Shown: positions 38,122 through 48,040 of the stretch, piece by piece
Position numbering within the stretch: position 1 is the stretch's first letter
Layout of the letters: every line of letters begins with the position of its first letter
Made by a program: the position numbers and the translations under genes
NCBI RefSeq assembly: GCF_000226565.1
Contig: NC_016041.1
Location: forward strand, 1,798,001 to 1,862,000
DNA length: 64,000 nucleotides
Direction of reading: 5' to 3'
Source: Glaciecola nitratireducens FR1064
GTDB lineage: Bacteria; Pseudomonadota; Gammaproteobacteria; Enterobacterales; Alteromonadaceae
The notes under the pieces: model-generated
Told to the model about the DNA's origin: nothing
Database searches by the model: none
The model's input: only the letters and a program-made list of their open reading frames with translations

Positions 38122-38150
38122 ATTGACAATATTCCCTCGGGCGTATGTAC

Positions 38151-38176
38151 CTAAACTTCATGTAGTTTAGTGTTTA
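38151..38176 (+). terminator. Probable terminator at the end of the chemotaxis cluster
   Basis: CTAAACT (38151-38157) pairs with AGTTTAG (38164-38170) around six bases, followed by TGTTTAT. It lies 30 bp after the last gene. The T tract is broken, so it is of moderate strength. Confidence 0.45.
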
Positions 38177-38196
38177 TACCGATAAATTCAGCACGC

Positions 38197-39234
38197 CTAG
38201 TCACATTTTTTAAAAATATCCTGCCACATCTCAATATGAGCTAGCATTGCATTTTGGTAGTCATCGAATCCTAATTGACTATATTGCTCGACGGTTGATG
38301 TAAAGTTGTGGGGCAGGTGATTGTCATCAATAAGTTTCAAAAACTCAGGCTTCAGAGCATAATGATATTGATTCATTTGCGCGCCAATGCCCTGTATTTC
38401 ATCGATAAAAAATAGTGTAAATACATTCCTAATAATGGCTAACTTTTCCTTGTCTTTGCGAGTTTCACACGTAAATGTCGATGCCCAAACTGATATGTCA
38501 ATTGTCATTTGCTGAAGATAGTCACGTAATAATAATTGAGAGCGCCAAAGTCGAGCATAAATGCGGTGTTGTTGGATAGACTTTAAGCTCGCTTCCATTG
38601 AAGCAATATTAGCGGCCGGGTCTTCTTTTATGCCAATCAAATTTTTTAAATCAAATAGGCCGTCAGTAAAGTTGTCGTTCTCATTACCATCAATAAATCC
38701 GGCAGATGAGCTTATACCCAGGTAAAATTCGTCGCTCTGTGTCAGCATGTTCGACCATATCAATGGAAATATTGCTTGTTTTTGCGAAAGCCAGTCGCGC
38801 ATTTTCACAGCGAGCGTCTTGTTTTCTGAATTTACATTGCTGTCAATACACTTTCGCAAAAGATCAATGAGCGTCCATTCGTAACCAAGACGAACCGAGG
38901 GTAATTGAATTTTACCCAGTGCTGTGTTGCGTTCTGCAATCAACTGTTTGATCGCACAACCTTCGATCGCATAAAACTCTCGCATTTTAATATTTAACTC
39001 AGGAACGTCGATAGCCAAAGCTATCTTGTCTTGAAATGCTAATGTTGCCGTTGTTGGGATGTTTTTTTGTTCAAGCTCCAAAACCTTGTACATTCGGTCG
39101 CTATAATTCTCTAAAGCATTTGGTAGGGTTTGATGGCGTTGGCAGGCTTGTAAAAACAACAAAAAAGACGCTACACAAATTAAGCGAGCCATTGTTGTTT
39201 TGCTGATTTTCTGCCTACTCATTTTACTGCGCAT
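38197..39234 (-). CDS. DUF3080-like lipoprotein
   Basis: 345 residues with a lipoprotein signal ending LFLQAC near residue 31, so the mature protein is probably membrane-anchored in the periplasm. The rest is largely helical with several Cys (GCAIKQL, RKCIDSN, TFTCETR) and a final Cys. The assignment to DUF3080, a family of gammaproteobacterial lipoproteins of unknown role, is from memory. A second ATG at residue 5 could also be the start. It overlaps the START-like gene upstream by 11 bp, so the two are likely co-translated. Confidence 0.72.
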   Translation of the reverse strand: MRSKMSRQKISKTTMARLICVASFLLFLQACQRHQTLPNALENYSDRMYKVLELEQKNIPTTATLAFQDKIALAIDVPELNIKMREFYAIEGCAIKQLIAERNTALGKIQLPSVRLGYEWTLIDLLRKCIDSNVNSENKTLAVKMRDWLSQKQAIFPLIWSNMLTQSDEFYLGISSSAGFIDGNENDNFTDGLFDLKNLIGIKEDPAANIASMEASLKSIQQHRIYARLWRSQLLLRDYLQQMTIDISVWASTFTCETRKDKEKLAIIRNVFTLFFIDEIQGIGAQMNQYHYALKPEFLKLIDDNHLPHNFTSTVEQYSQLGFDDYQNAMLAHIEMWQDIFKKCD

Positions 39235-39859
39235 CCTTTATTTTACTTAGTGATAAGCGATAGATATTTTCGAAGGTTTTTTGTGTGGCACTTAACAAGG
39301 TATGTTTTAGCAAAAATGCTGGAATAGCAATATCTGCGTCGGCTGAACCGATATAACTTAATTCATAGTGCTCGCCTACTCGTGATACCCGCCATGTGCC
39401 TTTGGGGTTTTTTACTAGTACCGTATTATTCAGTTCATCTGCTGATGGTAGCAAACCGGACTCACTCACGTATACTGCTACTTCCGAATGGTCTTGATTA
39501 TACTCAATCACCGATTTGGTCAGCATCAAGCGGTCACTAAAAGGCCAAGGACTGTCGAATCGTGTTTGAATTTCTCTGACATTTTCTTCTGATTTTTTGA
39601 GAAGGGTAACCGACTTGCAATTGTGCATCCAAGAGCAATTTTTTGGCGCACTATCTAATAGCTTAATAAAATCGACAGCAGACAACTGAATCTGCATCTT
39701 AGCTTCAACTTGCCATTGTCCGTCAATATCGATAATCGAAATATCTATTGCTGGCTGCTCCTTCGCGGCGTTGACTAGTGGGGCAAAAGCCACAAGGAGC
39801 AAAATCAGCCATTTCGACCCCTTGCTGATAATATCTTTTGCAACTAATGACTTATTCAA
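39224..39859 (-). CDS. Secreted START-domain-like protein
   Basis: 211 residues from a TTG start, with a signal peptide (hydrophobic about 17-28, cleavage after VNA). The mature part has a START/SRPBCC-like pattern: an early segment with two Cys (NCSWMHNC), then FDSPWPFSDRLMLT and a GTWRVSRVGEHYELSY strand pair. START folds bind lipids or other hydrophobic ligands; no ligand can be named. It is the first gene of a two-gene unit with the DUF3080-like lipoprotein, divergent from thrS. Confidence 0.65.
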   Translation of the reverse strand: MNKSLVAKDIISKGSKWLILLLVAFAPLVNAAKEQPAIDISIIDIDGQWQVEAKMQIQLSAVDFIKLLDSAPKNCSWMHNCKSVTLLKKSEENVREIQTRFDSPWPFSDRLMLTKSVIEYNQDHSEVAVYVSESGLLPSADELNNTVLVKNPKGTWRVSRVGEHYELSYIGSADADIAIPAFLLKHTLLSATQKTFENIYRLSLSKIKDAQ

Positions 39860-39924
39860 ATTACATAACTCTCTTGATGTAGTGGCTTAGGTTCTGTTGA
39901 TAATGAATTAACCTGAGTTAATAA

Positions 39925-39954
39925 TTGCATGTTAGACAGTCATATCGGTATAAT
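39925..39954 (+). promoter_or_regulatory. Promoter of the thrS operon
   Basis: TTGCAT (39925-39930), an 18-bp spacer and a perfect TATAAT (39949-39954). Transcription would begin near 39961, just before the long hairpin at 39965, giving a leader of about 160 nt. Confidence 0.6.
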
Positions 39955-39964
39955 TTCGTTTTTT

Positions 39965-40005
39965 AGGTGTTTAGTGGATTCCTAGTGAATAGCCAGTAAA
40001 CACCT
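39965..40005 (+). promoter_or_regulatory. Hairpin at the 5' end of the thrS leader
   Basis: AGGTGTTTA (39965-39973) pairs perfectly with TAAACACCT (39997-40005). Inside, ATTC pairs with GAAT around CTAGT. No T tract follows, so it is not a terminator. Its position could correspond to the upstream structured domain of the E. coli thrS operator. Confidence 0.5.
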
Positions 40006-40082
40006 GCTCGAGTTCGGTAGCTACTTTTCAAAAGTAACGCATCGATGTTTACTATACGTCATTTTAGACAATTTATATCAAG

Positions 40083-40101
40083 TGGCACATCGTAGGTGTC
40101 A
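40083..40101 (+). promoter_or_regulatory. thrS translational operator: tRNA-Thr anticodon-arm mimic
   Basis: A 6-bp stem, TGGCAC (40083-40088) with GTGTCA (40096-40101), closes a 7-base loop ATCGTAG. CGT stands exactly in the anticodon position (40091-40093), which is a threonine anticodon (CGU). The ribosome binding site TAAGGA and the ATG at 40120 follow directly. In E. coli the thrS operator has the same kind of arm with CGU upstream of the start, where ThrRS binds and blocks ribosome entry. Confidence 0.65.
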
Positions 40102-40119
40102 CCACTGTTAAGGATTTTT

Positions 40120-42036
40120 ATGCCAATCATTACCCTTCCTGATGGAAGCCAGCGCAGTTTCGATAACCCAGTTTCAATTGTAGACGTTGCCATGGACATT
40201 GGTCCAGGCCTAGCCAAGGCAACTATTGCCGGTAAAATTAATGGTAAATTAGCAGACGCATGCGACATGATAAATACAGATGCAACTCTGCAAATTATCA
40301 CTGCAAAAGATGATGAAGGTTTAGAAATTATACGCCATTCTTGCGCACACTTGATTGGACATGCAATTAAGCAACTTTATCCCGATGTAAAAATGGCGAT
40401 AGGGCCAACTATCGACAATGGATTTTATTACGACGTTGATCTAGACCAGCCTTTAAATCAGGACGATCTTGAAAAGATCGAAAAACGTATGTTGGAGTTG
40501 GCTAAAACAAGCTACCCGGTCATTAAGAAAGTAGTGAGCTGGCAAGAAGCAAGAGATACTTTTGAATCTCGCGATGAAATGTACAAAATGCAGATACTCG
40601 ACGAAAACATTGAAAAAGATGACAAACCTGGTTTGTATCATCATGAAGAATATGTCGATATGTGTCGCGGACCGCATGTGCCAAATATGAAATTCTGCCA
40701 ACATTTTAAACTTATGAAAGTTGCCGGTGCATATTGGCGTGGTGATAGCGACAATAAGATGTTGCAACGCATTTACGGCACAGCTTGGGCTGACAAGAAG
40801 CAATTGAAAGGTTATTTACAGCGTCTTGAAGAAGCTGAAAAGCGTGACCACCGTAAAATTGGTAAAACCTTGGATCTCTGGCATTGGCAAGATGAAGCCC
40901 CCGGTATGGTCTTCTGGCACAACGATGGCTGGACTATTTATACTGAATTAGAAAAGTTTGTGCGCCAAAAGCTACGCGAATATGACTATGACGAAGTAAA
41001 AGCACCATTGATGATGGACCGCTCACTTTGGGAAAAATCAGGTCATTGGGATAAATATGCTGAAAATATGTTCACTACTGAATCTGAAAAACGTGAATAT
41101 GCAATTAAGCCGATGAACTGCCCTGGTCATGTTCAAATATTTAATCAAGGTCTTAAGTCTTATCGTGATTTGCCGCTGAAAATGGCTGAGTTTGGCTGTT
41201 GCCACCGTAATGAACCAAGTGGTTCGTTGCACGGTCTAATGCGAGTTCGTGGCTTCACTCAAGATGATGCGCATATCTTCTGTACTGAAGACCAAATACT
41301 TGCGGAAGTAAGTAAATGCATCCAAATGGTTTACGATACTTACGCTGCGTTTGGTTTTACAAACATTGCAGTGAAACTATCTACACGACCTGAAAAGCGT
41401 GTGGGCTCTGATGAAGTTTGGGATAAGTCAGAAAAAGAGCTAGCTGAAGCGTTAAAAGCAAATAACATCGAGTTTGAATACCTGCCAGGCGAGGGTGCTT
41501 TTTATGGTCCTAAAATTGAATTTACTTTGTACGACTGCCTAGAAAGAGCATGGCAGTGTGGTACAGTGCAACTCGATTTTTCAATGCCAGGCCGTTTAGG
41601 CTCGACTTATGTTGCTGAAGACGGTGAACGCAAAACACCGGTCATGATCCACAGAGCTATTCTAGGTTCTCTCGAGCGCTTTATTGGCATTCTAACCGAG
41701 GAGTTCGCCGGAGCTTACCCGTTGTGGCTAGCACCAACTCAAGTGGTTGTTGCGAATATCACAGACAGTCAGTCAGAATACGTTAAGTCGGTCGTTGCAG
41801 AATTGAAAGCAGCTGACATTAGAGTGAAATCCGATCTACGAAACGAAAAAATAGGCTTTAAAATACGTGAACATACTTTGCGTAAAGTACCTTATTTTTT
41901 AGTGGTTGGTGATAAAGAGAAAGAGACCGGTATGGTCGCTGTCAGAACCCGTAAAGGTATCGATTTGGGCACGATGTCGGTAGCCGATTTTACGATTCTT
42001 TTACAAGAAGAGATTAAAAGTAAGAAAATTCCATAG
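40120..42036 (+). CDS. thrS: Threonyl-tRNA synthetase
   Basis: 638 residues from the ATG at 40120, which has a TAAGGA site and gives the standard N-terminus [10 protein letters not shown]; a GTG 24 bp upstream is rejected. Domains: TGS (about 1-63), the editing domain with [10 protein letters not shown] (about 75) and RGPHVP, the class II catalytic core with the zinc-site and aminoacylation motifs MNCPGH (about 335) and [13 protein letters not shown], and the anticodon-binding domain (about 540-638). It heads the operon thrS-infC-rpmI-rplT. The leader carries a likely autoregulatory operator. Confidence 0.97.
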   Translation: MPIITLPDGSQRSFDNPVSIVDVAMDIGPGLAKATIAGKINGKLADACDMINTDATLQIITAKDDEGLEIIRHSCAHLIGHAIKQLYPDVKMAIGPTIDNGFYYDVDLDQPLNQDDLEKIEKRMLELAKTSYPVIKKVVSWQEARDTFESRDEMYKMQILDENIEKDDKPGLYHHEEYVDMCRGPHVPNMKFCQHFKLMKVAGAYWRGDSDNKMLQRIYGTAWADKKQLKGYLQRLEEAEKRDHRKIGKTLDLWHWQDEAPGMVFWHNDGWTIYTELEKFVRQKLREYDYDEVKAPLMMDRSLWEKSGHWDKYAENMFTTESEKREYAIKPMNCPGHVQIFNQGLKSYRDLPLKMAEFGCCHRNEPSGSLHGLMRVRGFTQDDAHIFCTEDQILAEVSKCIQMVYDTYAAFGFTNIAVKLSTRPEKRVGSDEVWDKSEKELAEALKANNIEFEYLPGEGAFYGPKIEFTLYDCLERAWQCGTVQLDFSMPGRLGSTYVAEDGERKTPVMIHRAILGSLERFIGILTEEFAGAYPLWLAPTQVVVANITDSQSEYVKSVVAELKAADIRVKSDLRNEKIGFKIREHTLRKVPYFLVVGDKEKETGMVAVRTRKGIDLGTMSVADFTILLQEEIKSKKIP

Positions 42037-42071
42037 CAGGAATTTTAAATATAGGTATAATATGCTCGATT

Positions 42072-42110
42072 CGAGGAGCTAACACATAAAACAGCTTCTC
42101 GGTTTTTTTT
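42072..42110 (+). terminator. Terminator or attenuator between thrS and infC
   Basis: CGAGGAGCT (42072-42080) pairs with AGCTTCTCG (one G-T pair) around a 12-base loop and is followed by GTTTTTTTT. It ends only 8 bp before the infC ribosome binding site, so it probably lowers, rather than fully stops, read-through from thrS. A TATAAT at 42056-42061 just upstream lacks a good -35. Confidence 0.65.
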
Positions 42111-42131
42111 AATGTTTTGGAGGAAATGCAA

Positions 42132-42671
42132 ATTAAAGGCGCTAATAATAAAGCACAGAGCGACAAAGCTCGAATTAATGATGAAATAACAGCCACTGAA
42201 GTTAGATTAATAGGCAAAGACGGTGAACAAGCAGGAATCGTCTCATTAGCTGAGGCTCAAACTATTGCTGTTGAAGCTAGTTTGGATCTAGTAGAAATTA
42301 GTCCCAATGCAGCCCCGCCCGTATGTAAGGTAATGGATTACGGGAAGTTCTTATTCGAAAAGAGTAAAGAACAGAAAGAACAGAAAAAGAAACAAAAGCA
42401 AATTCAGGTCAAGGAGATTAAATTTCGCCCTGGCACTGATGAAGGCGATTACCAGGTAAAACTGCGCAACCTGCGTCGCTTTTTAGAAGGCGGTGATAAA
42501 GCTAAGGTAACGATCCGCTTTCGCGGTCGTGAAATGGCTCACCAAGAGATCGGCATTGACTTACTAAAACGCGTTAAAACCGATTTAGAAGACATTGCTA
42601 ATTGCGAATCTTTCCCCCACAGGGTAGAGGGTCGTCAAATGATCATGGTGCTTGCCCCACTCAAGAAGTAG
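42132..42671 (+). CDS. infC: Translation initiation factor IF-3, AUU start
   Basis: 179 residues if started at ATT (42132). The GGAGG site (42119-42123) is 8 nt from this ATT but only 2 nt from the in-frame ATG at 42126, and the ATT-initiated protein begins like the E. coli one (Met-Lys-Gly). E. coli infC uses AUU so that IF-3 can repress its own synthesis. The protein has the RINDEI N-terminal domain, the lysine-rich helix ([12 protein letters not shown]) and the C-terminal domain with [14 protein letters not shown] and [12 protein letters not shown]. Confidence 0.93.
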   Translation: MKGANNKAQSDKARINDEITATEVRLIGKDGEQAGIVSLAEAQTIAVEASLDLVEISPNAAPPVCKVMDYGKFLFEKSKEQKEQKKKQKQIQVKEIKFRPGTDEGDYQVKLRNLRRFLEGGDKAKVTIRFRGREMAHQEIGIDLLKRVKTDLEDIANCESFPHRVEGRQMIMVLAPLKK

Positions 42672-42782
42672 TAATGGTCTAAAGTAGATTAAGCTGCACA
42701 CTTAGTCTCACCTTGCTGCTAAATATGAACCACTAACAGGGTCTGCAACCTCGTTAGACATTAACAATGCGGAGTTTTAGCA

Positions 42783-42980
42783 ATGCCTAAAATGAAATCC
42801 CACAGCGGAGCTGCCAAGCGTTTTAGAAAAACTGCTTCTGGTCGTTTCAAAAGTAAACAGTCTCACTTGCGTCACATTTTAACCAAGAAGAGTTCTAAGC
42901 GTAAACGTCATCTACGTGCTAAGAAGCTTATTCACACCAGTGATACAGCTCTTATCCAACGTATGTTGCCGTACGTATAA
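42783..42980 (+). CDS. rpmI: 50S ribosomal protein L35
   Basis: 65 residues: [20 protein letters not shown] at the start and the basic [18 protein letters not shown] core are diagnostic for bL35. A 111-bp leader separates it from infC. In E. coli this leader holds the site where L20 represses rpmI and rplT; the structure could not be confirmed here by eye. Confidence 0.97.
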   Translation: MPKMKSHSGAAKRFRKTASGRFKSKQSHLRHILTKKSSKRKRHLRAKKLIHTSDTALIQRMLPYV

Positions 42981-43000
42981 CCTTAGAATTAGGAGACTGA

Positions 43001-43360
<360 letters not shown>

Positions 43361-43410
43361 TTCATTAACCAAGCTAACATATGTTAGCGAGTTTAAGTTC
43401 TTTTTGAAAA

Positions 43411-43434
43411 AGCGAGCAGGATGCTCGCTTTTTT
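43411..43434 (+). terminator. Intrinsic terminator after rplT
   Basis: AGCGAGC (43411-43417) pairs perfectly with GCTCGCT (43423-43429) around AGGAT, with a run of T at the end and A-rich sequence in front, so it could work on both strands. It ends the ribosomal operon before pheS. Confidence 0.85.
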
Positions 43435-43560
43435 GATCCTAAAGAAAACATGTTTAAGTACCCAACTTAAATTTTCCTCTATGCATGCGCTCTGAAACAA
43501 ACACACTTAATCCACAATAAACCTCACTTTTCTTCAAAAATCCTGCGTAAATTCAAGTAA

Positions 43561-44625
<1,065 letters not shown>

Positions 44626-44650
44626 GACAGATTTTAATAAGAGCTTAATA

Positions 44651-47038
44651 ATGAAATTCAGTGAACAGTGGTTAAGAGAATGGGTTAATCCTGCAATATC
44701 AACAAATGAGCTGTCAGAGCAGTTGAGCATGGCCGGTCTTGAAGTTGATGACGTTTCGCCAGTTGCAGAAGCATTCACCGGCGTTGTTGTTGGTGAGGTT
44801 GTTGAGTGTGAACAGCATCCTGATGCAGATAAACTGCAGGTAACAAAGATTAACGTCGGTGGCGACGAGTTACTTGATATTGTTTGTGGTGCACCCAATT
44901 GCCGTTTAGGCATCAAAGTAGCGGTTGCTATGGTTGGCGCGGTATTACCGGGCAACTTCAAAATTAAGAAAGCAAAGCTGCGTGGTCAACCGTCCTTTGG
45001 CATGCTTTGTAGCTTTTCGGAACTTGGTATGGGTGACGATCACAGCGGCATCATGGAATTGCCTCTTGATGCGCCAATTGGTGCTGATTTAAGAACATAC
45101 TTGGATTTGGATGATAAAAGTATTGAAGTTGATTTAACACCAAACCGCGCAGACTGCCTTGGCATGAAAGGTATTGCTCGTGAAGTAGGTGTGCTAAATC
45201 AATTAGACGTAACAGAACCGAAAATTCCAGCTGTGCCTGCAACAATAAACGATGCTCGTGACATCAAATTGGCCGCTCCTCAGGCGTGTCCACGTTATTT
45301 AGGTAGAGTTATTAAAGGCGTTGATTTGTCTCGTCCGAGCCCATTGTGGATGCAAGAGAAATTGCGTCGAAGCGGCACGAGAAGTATTGATGCAGTGGTA
45401 GATGTTACCAACTATGTTTTACTTGAGTTGGGCCACCCAATGCACGCATTTGATAACGCTAAGTTGGAAGGTGATGTGGTTGTTCGAATGGCTGAGGAAG
45501 GTGAAAAACTGACCTTGCTTGACGAAAATGAGGTGAGCCTAAAAGCAAACACCTTGGTAATTGCAGATTCGACAAAAGCACTCGCAATGGCTGGTATATT
45601 TGGTGGCTTGGATTCAGGCGTGACCTCTTCTACGACTGATATTTTCTTAGAAAGCGCTTTTTTTGCTCCGGATGCCATTATGGGTAAAGCACGTCAATAT
45701 GGACTGCACACCGACGCATCGCATCGTTACGAGCGCGGGGTTGATCCATCATTACAGCTTCAGGCTATGGAAAGAGCAACTCAGCTTCTCATTGATGCTG
45801 TTGGCGGCAGCGTAGGGCCCGTGATTGAAGCAAAAGATGAGACACATTTACCAAAAGCAAAGGCTATTACGCTAAGAGCAGCAAGACTTAGCCATGTTCT
45901 TGGTATCGACATTGCGCCAGATAGAGTGACTGATATACTAAATCGATTAGGACTGGAAGTCACTTCGAAAGACGGTGCTTGGGAAGTAGTTGCCCCTTTA
46001 TACCGCTTTGACATGAACATTGAAGAAGACTTGATTGAGGAAGTCGCCAGAGTTTACGGCTATAACAATATTCCAAATCAAGCACCGGTTGCGAGTTTGC
46101 AAATGAGAGAGAGCAATGAAGCAAACGTTGCCACTTCTCGCTTTAAAGACCTGCTAATTGATCAAGGTTTTCAAGAGGCGATTACGTACTCTTTTGTTGA
46201 CCCTAAAAAACAAACCATGATGTTCCCGGACGTTGAAGGCTTGGCTTTACCTCATCCTATTTCTGCGGATATGTCCGTAATGCGCGTAAGTTTGTTGCCG
46301 GGTTTATTATCTGCTCTGTCATACAATCAAAAACGCCAACAAAGCAACATTAAGTTATTTGAAACTGGCTTGCGTTTTACGCCAGACGCAGCAGAAAAGT
46401 CGGGCGTGCAACAACAAGAAATGATTGCTGGTGTTATGTCTGGTAATGTTGCTGGTGAGCATTGGACAATTCCGTCGCTTGCTTTGGATTTCTTTGATGT
46501 TAAAGCCGTTACTGAAGAGCTGATTGGTCTTAGTATAGATGCCCAAGACATTGAATTTAGAGCTGAAAAGCATACAGCCTTTCATCCGGGTCAGTGTGCT
46601 GGTGTCTATAAAAACGATAAATGCATTGGTTTTGTAGGTGCAATCCACCCAAAATTAGAAAAAGGGCTAGGTTTAAGCGGTAAGACCTTTGCTTTTGAGC
46701 TGGAATTGGTTAGTATTTCAACAAGGGCATTGCCTTGGATAAAAGCAATTTCTAAATTTCCAGTGAATAGAAGAGATATTGCTGTTACAGTAGAAGACAG
46801 TGTCGATACAGGTAACATATTAAAATGTATCGAAAAACTTGGCGTAACCGATTTGATTGACCTAAACTTATTTGATGTATACAAAGGGAAGGGGATTGAG
46901 CCTGGCTTCAAAAGCTTGGCACTTTCAATTTGGTTGCAAAGCTCAGAACGAACACTAGAAGATGCAGATATACAAAAATCTGTCGATACAGTAGTTCAAG
47001 CGCTGGAAGTTAACTTTAGTGCATCTTTGAGAGATTAA
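44651..47038 (+). CDS. pheT: Phenylalanyl-tRNA synthetase beta subunit
   Basis: 795 residues from the ATG at 44651, the same length as in E. coli; upstream in-frame codons overlapping pheS are rejected. The N-terminal tRNA-binding (EMAP-like) domain has [17 protein letters not shown]. The B3/B4 editing region follows (about 215-370), then B5, the catalytic-like core and the C-terminal anticodon-binding domain ([12 protein letters not shown]). It is 25 bp after pheS and 4 bp before ihfA, so the three form one unit. Confidence 0.96.
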   Translation: MKFSEQWLREWVNPAISTNELSEQLSMAGLEVDDVSPVAEAFTGVVVGEVVECEQHPDADKLQVTKINVGGDELLDIVCGAPNCRLGIKVAVAMVGAVLPGNFKIKKAKLRGQPSFGMLCSFSELGMGDDHSGIMELPLDAPIGADLRTYLDLDDKSIEVDLTPNRADCLGMKGIAREVGVLNQLDVTEPKIPAVPATINDARDIKLAAPQACPRYLGRVIKGVDLSRPSPLWMQEKLRRSGTRSIDAVVDVTNYVLLELGHPMHAFDNAKLEGDVVVRMAEEGEKLTLLDENEVSLKANTLVIADSTKALAMAGIFGGLDSGVTSSTTDIFLESAFFAPDAIMGKARQYGLHTDASHRYERGVDPSLQLQAMERATQLLIDAVGGSVGPVIEAKDETHLPKAKAITLRAARLSHVLGIDIAPDRVTDILNRLGLEVTSKDGAWEVVAPLYRFDMNIEEDLIEEVARVYGYNNIPNQAPVASLQMRESNEANVATSRFKDLLIDQGFQEAITYSFVDPKKQTMMFPDVEGLALPHPISADMSVMRVSLLPGLLSALSYNQKRQQSNIKLFETGLRFTPDAAEKSGVQQQEMIAGVMSGNVAGEHWTIPSLALDFFDVKAVTEELIGLSIDAQDIEFRAEKHTAFHPGQCAGVYKNDKCIGFVGAIHPKLEKGLGLSGKTFAFELELVSISTRALPWIKAISKFPVNRRDIAVTVEDSVDTGNILKCIEKLGVTDLIDLNLFDVYKGKGIEPGFKSLALSIWLQSSERTLEDADIQKSVDTVVQALEVNFSASLRD

Positions 47039-47042
47039 TCGA

Positions 47043-47336
47043 ATGGCATTGACCAAAGCCGAAATGGCTGAACATTTGTTTGAAAAGTTGGGTTTAAATA
47101 AAAGAGACGCAAAAGACTTGGTCGAAGCGTTTTTTGAAGAAATAAAATCCTGTCTAGCAGCCGGAGAGCAAGTAAAACTCTCGGGCTTTGGTAATTTCGA
47201 TCTTCGAACTAAAAATGAGCGTCCTGGTCGAAACCCGAAAACTGGCGAAGATATCCCAATCAAAGCTCGTCGTGTGGTCACTTTTAGACCGGGTCAAAAA
47301 CTAAAAAGTCGTGTTGAAAACGTCAAAGTTGACTAG
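47043..47336 (+). CDS. ihfA: Integration host factor alpha subunit
   Basis: 97 residues. [21 protein letters not shown], the DNA-bending arm with [11 protein letters not shown], and [15 protein letters not shown] are diagnostic of IHF-alpha. It sits 4 bp after pheT, the standard pheST-ihfA order. IHF bends DNA for recombination, replication and promoter control. A strong hairpin with a T-rich tail (47400-47426), inside the next gene, may be its terminator. Confidence 0.96.
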   Translation: MALTKAEMAEHLFEKLGLNKRDAKDLVEAFFEEIKSCLAAGEQVKLSGFGNFDLRTKNERPGRNPKTGEDIPIKARRVVTFRPGQKLKSRVENVKVD

Positions 47337-47370
47337 TAGAACAGGGCTTAACGCGCTTACTTTGAAAAGA

Positions 47371-47991
47371 ATGCATTGCTCAAGCGTGACTAAAATTCTA
47401 AAACGCTCGCTGTATGCGGGCGTTTTCCTTTCTTTGATGGGATGTCAACCAGAAGAAAGCAACACCACCAAAACCGATACTTCAGCACCCTCACCAGTAA
47501 AAACCGCGGAACATGACAGCGCTGTGCCGCCCTTACTTACCTTAGACGAATTACTCAACGCAAGTGATTTCCAGGCAGGTATTAAGCAATCAGTCCTTAA
47601 TGACGATAGTGCCGCACTCAAAGACTGGCAAGATCAACTGCTAGCAGTAGCAAAAGAAGTTCACTTAGCTCCTCGTGACGTTAAACTTATAAGCGGTCAG
47701 CAGGGATTACTTTTTATAGAATTTGAGGCTAAAAAGCAGCTATTTAATGATGAGTTCATTGAACTGTTTATGAATTTTCAAAGCATTGACGATCTTATTC
47801 AAAAATATCCTCACTTAACTGGCGTGCATAAAAGAGCGCAATCCCTGATTGATGCGCGTGATGTTGCAATAGAACGTGCTGCAACCATGCTATCTGAAGA
47901 AGGGGTAGAGGGCGACGCTACTCAGCAGGCAAGGGCACAGTGGCAAGACTACATGATAAACAGCGGTAGGCTTGAAACATTAAGAAACTAG
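47371..47991 (+). CDS. Lipoprotein of unknown function
   Basis: 206 residues from the ATG at 47371; a longer frame from 47311 would overlap ihfA and is less likely. A basic N-region and a hydrophobic stretch end in LSLMGC, a lipobox, so the protein is predicted to be lipid-anchored. The mature part starts with a Thr/Ser/Pro-rich linker (about 28-50) and continues as a mostly helical domain (LDELLNASDF, RAQSLIDARD). I do not recognise the family. A terminator-like hairpin covers the signal-peptide codons. Confidence 0.65.
   Translation: MHCSSVTKILKRSLYAGVFLSLMGCQPEESNTTKTDTSAPSPVKTAEHDSAVPPLLTLDELLNASDFQAGIKQSVLNDDSAALKDWQDQLLAVAKEVHLAPRDVKLISGQQGLLFIEFEAKKQLFNDEFIELFMNFQSIDDLIQKYPHLTGVHKRAQSLIDARDVAIERAATMLSEEGVEGDATQQARAQWQDYMINSGRLETLRN
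47400..47426 (+). terminator. Terminator-like hairpin inside the lipoprotein signal-peptide codons
   Basis: AAAACGCTCGC (47400-47410) pairs with GCGGGCGTTTT (47416-47426), 11 bp with one G-T pair, around TGTAT, and is followed by CCTTTCTTT. It is 63 bp after the ihfA stop and 29 bp into the lipoprotein gene. It may end most pheST-ihfA transcripts. Confidence 0.55.
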
Positions 47992-48040
47992 TTGTGCAAA
48001 ACTTGCGTTAGCCCGATGTCTTTTTCTCTCAACTTCGCTA

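Noticed and set aside
38171-38182. Sigma-28-like ACCGATAA box after the chemotaxis cluster on the plus strand
   Set aside because: It points toward no plus-strand gene start; the next plus-strand gene is thrS, almost 2 kb away, with its own promoter.
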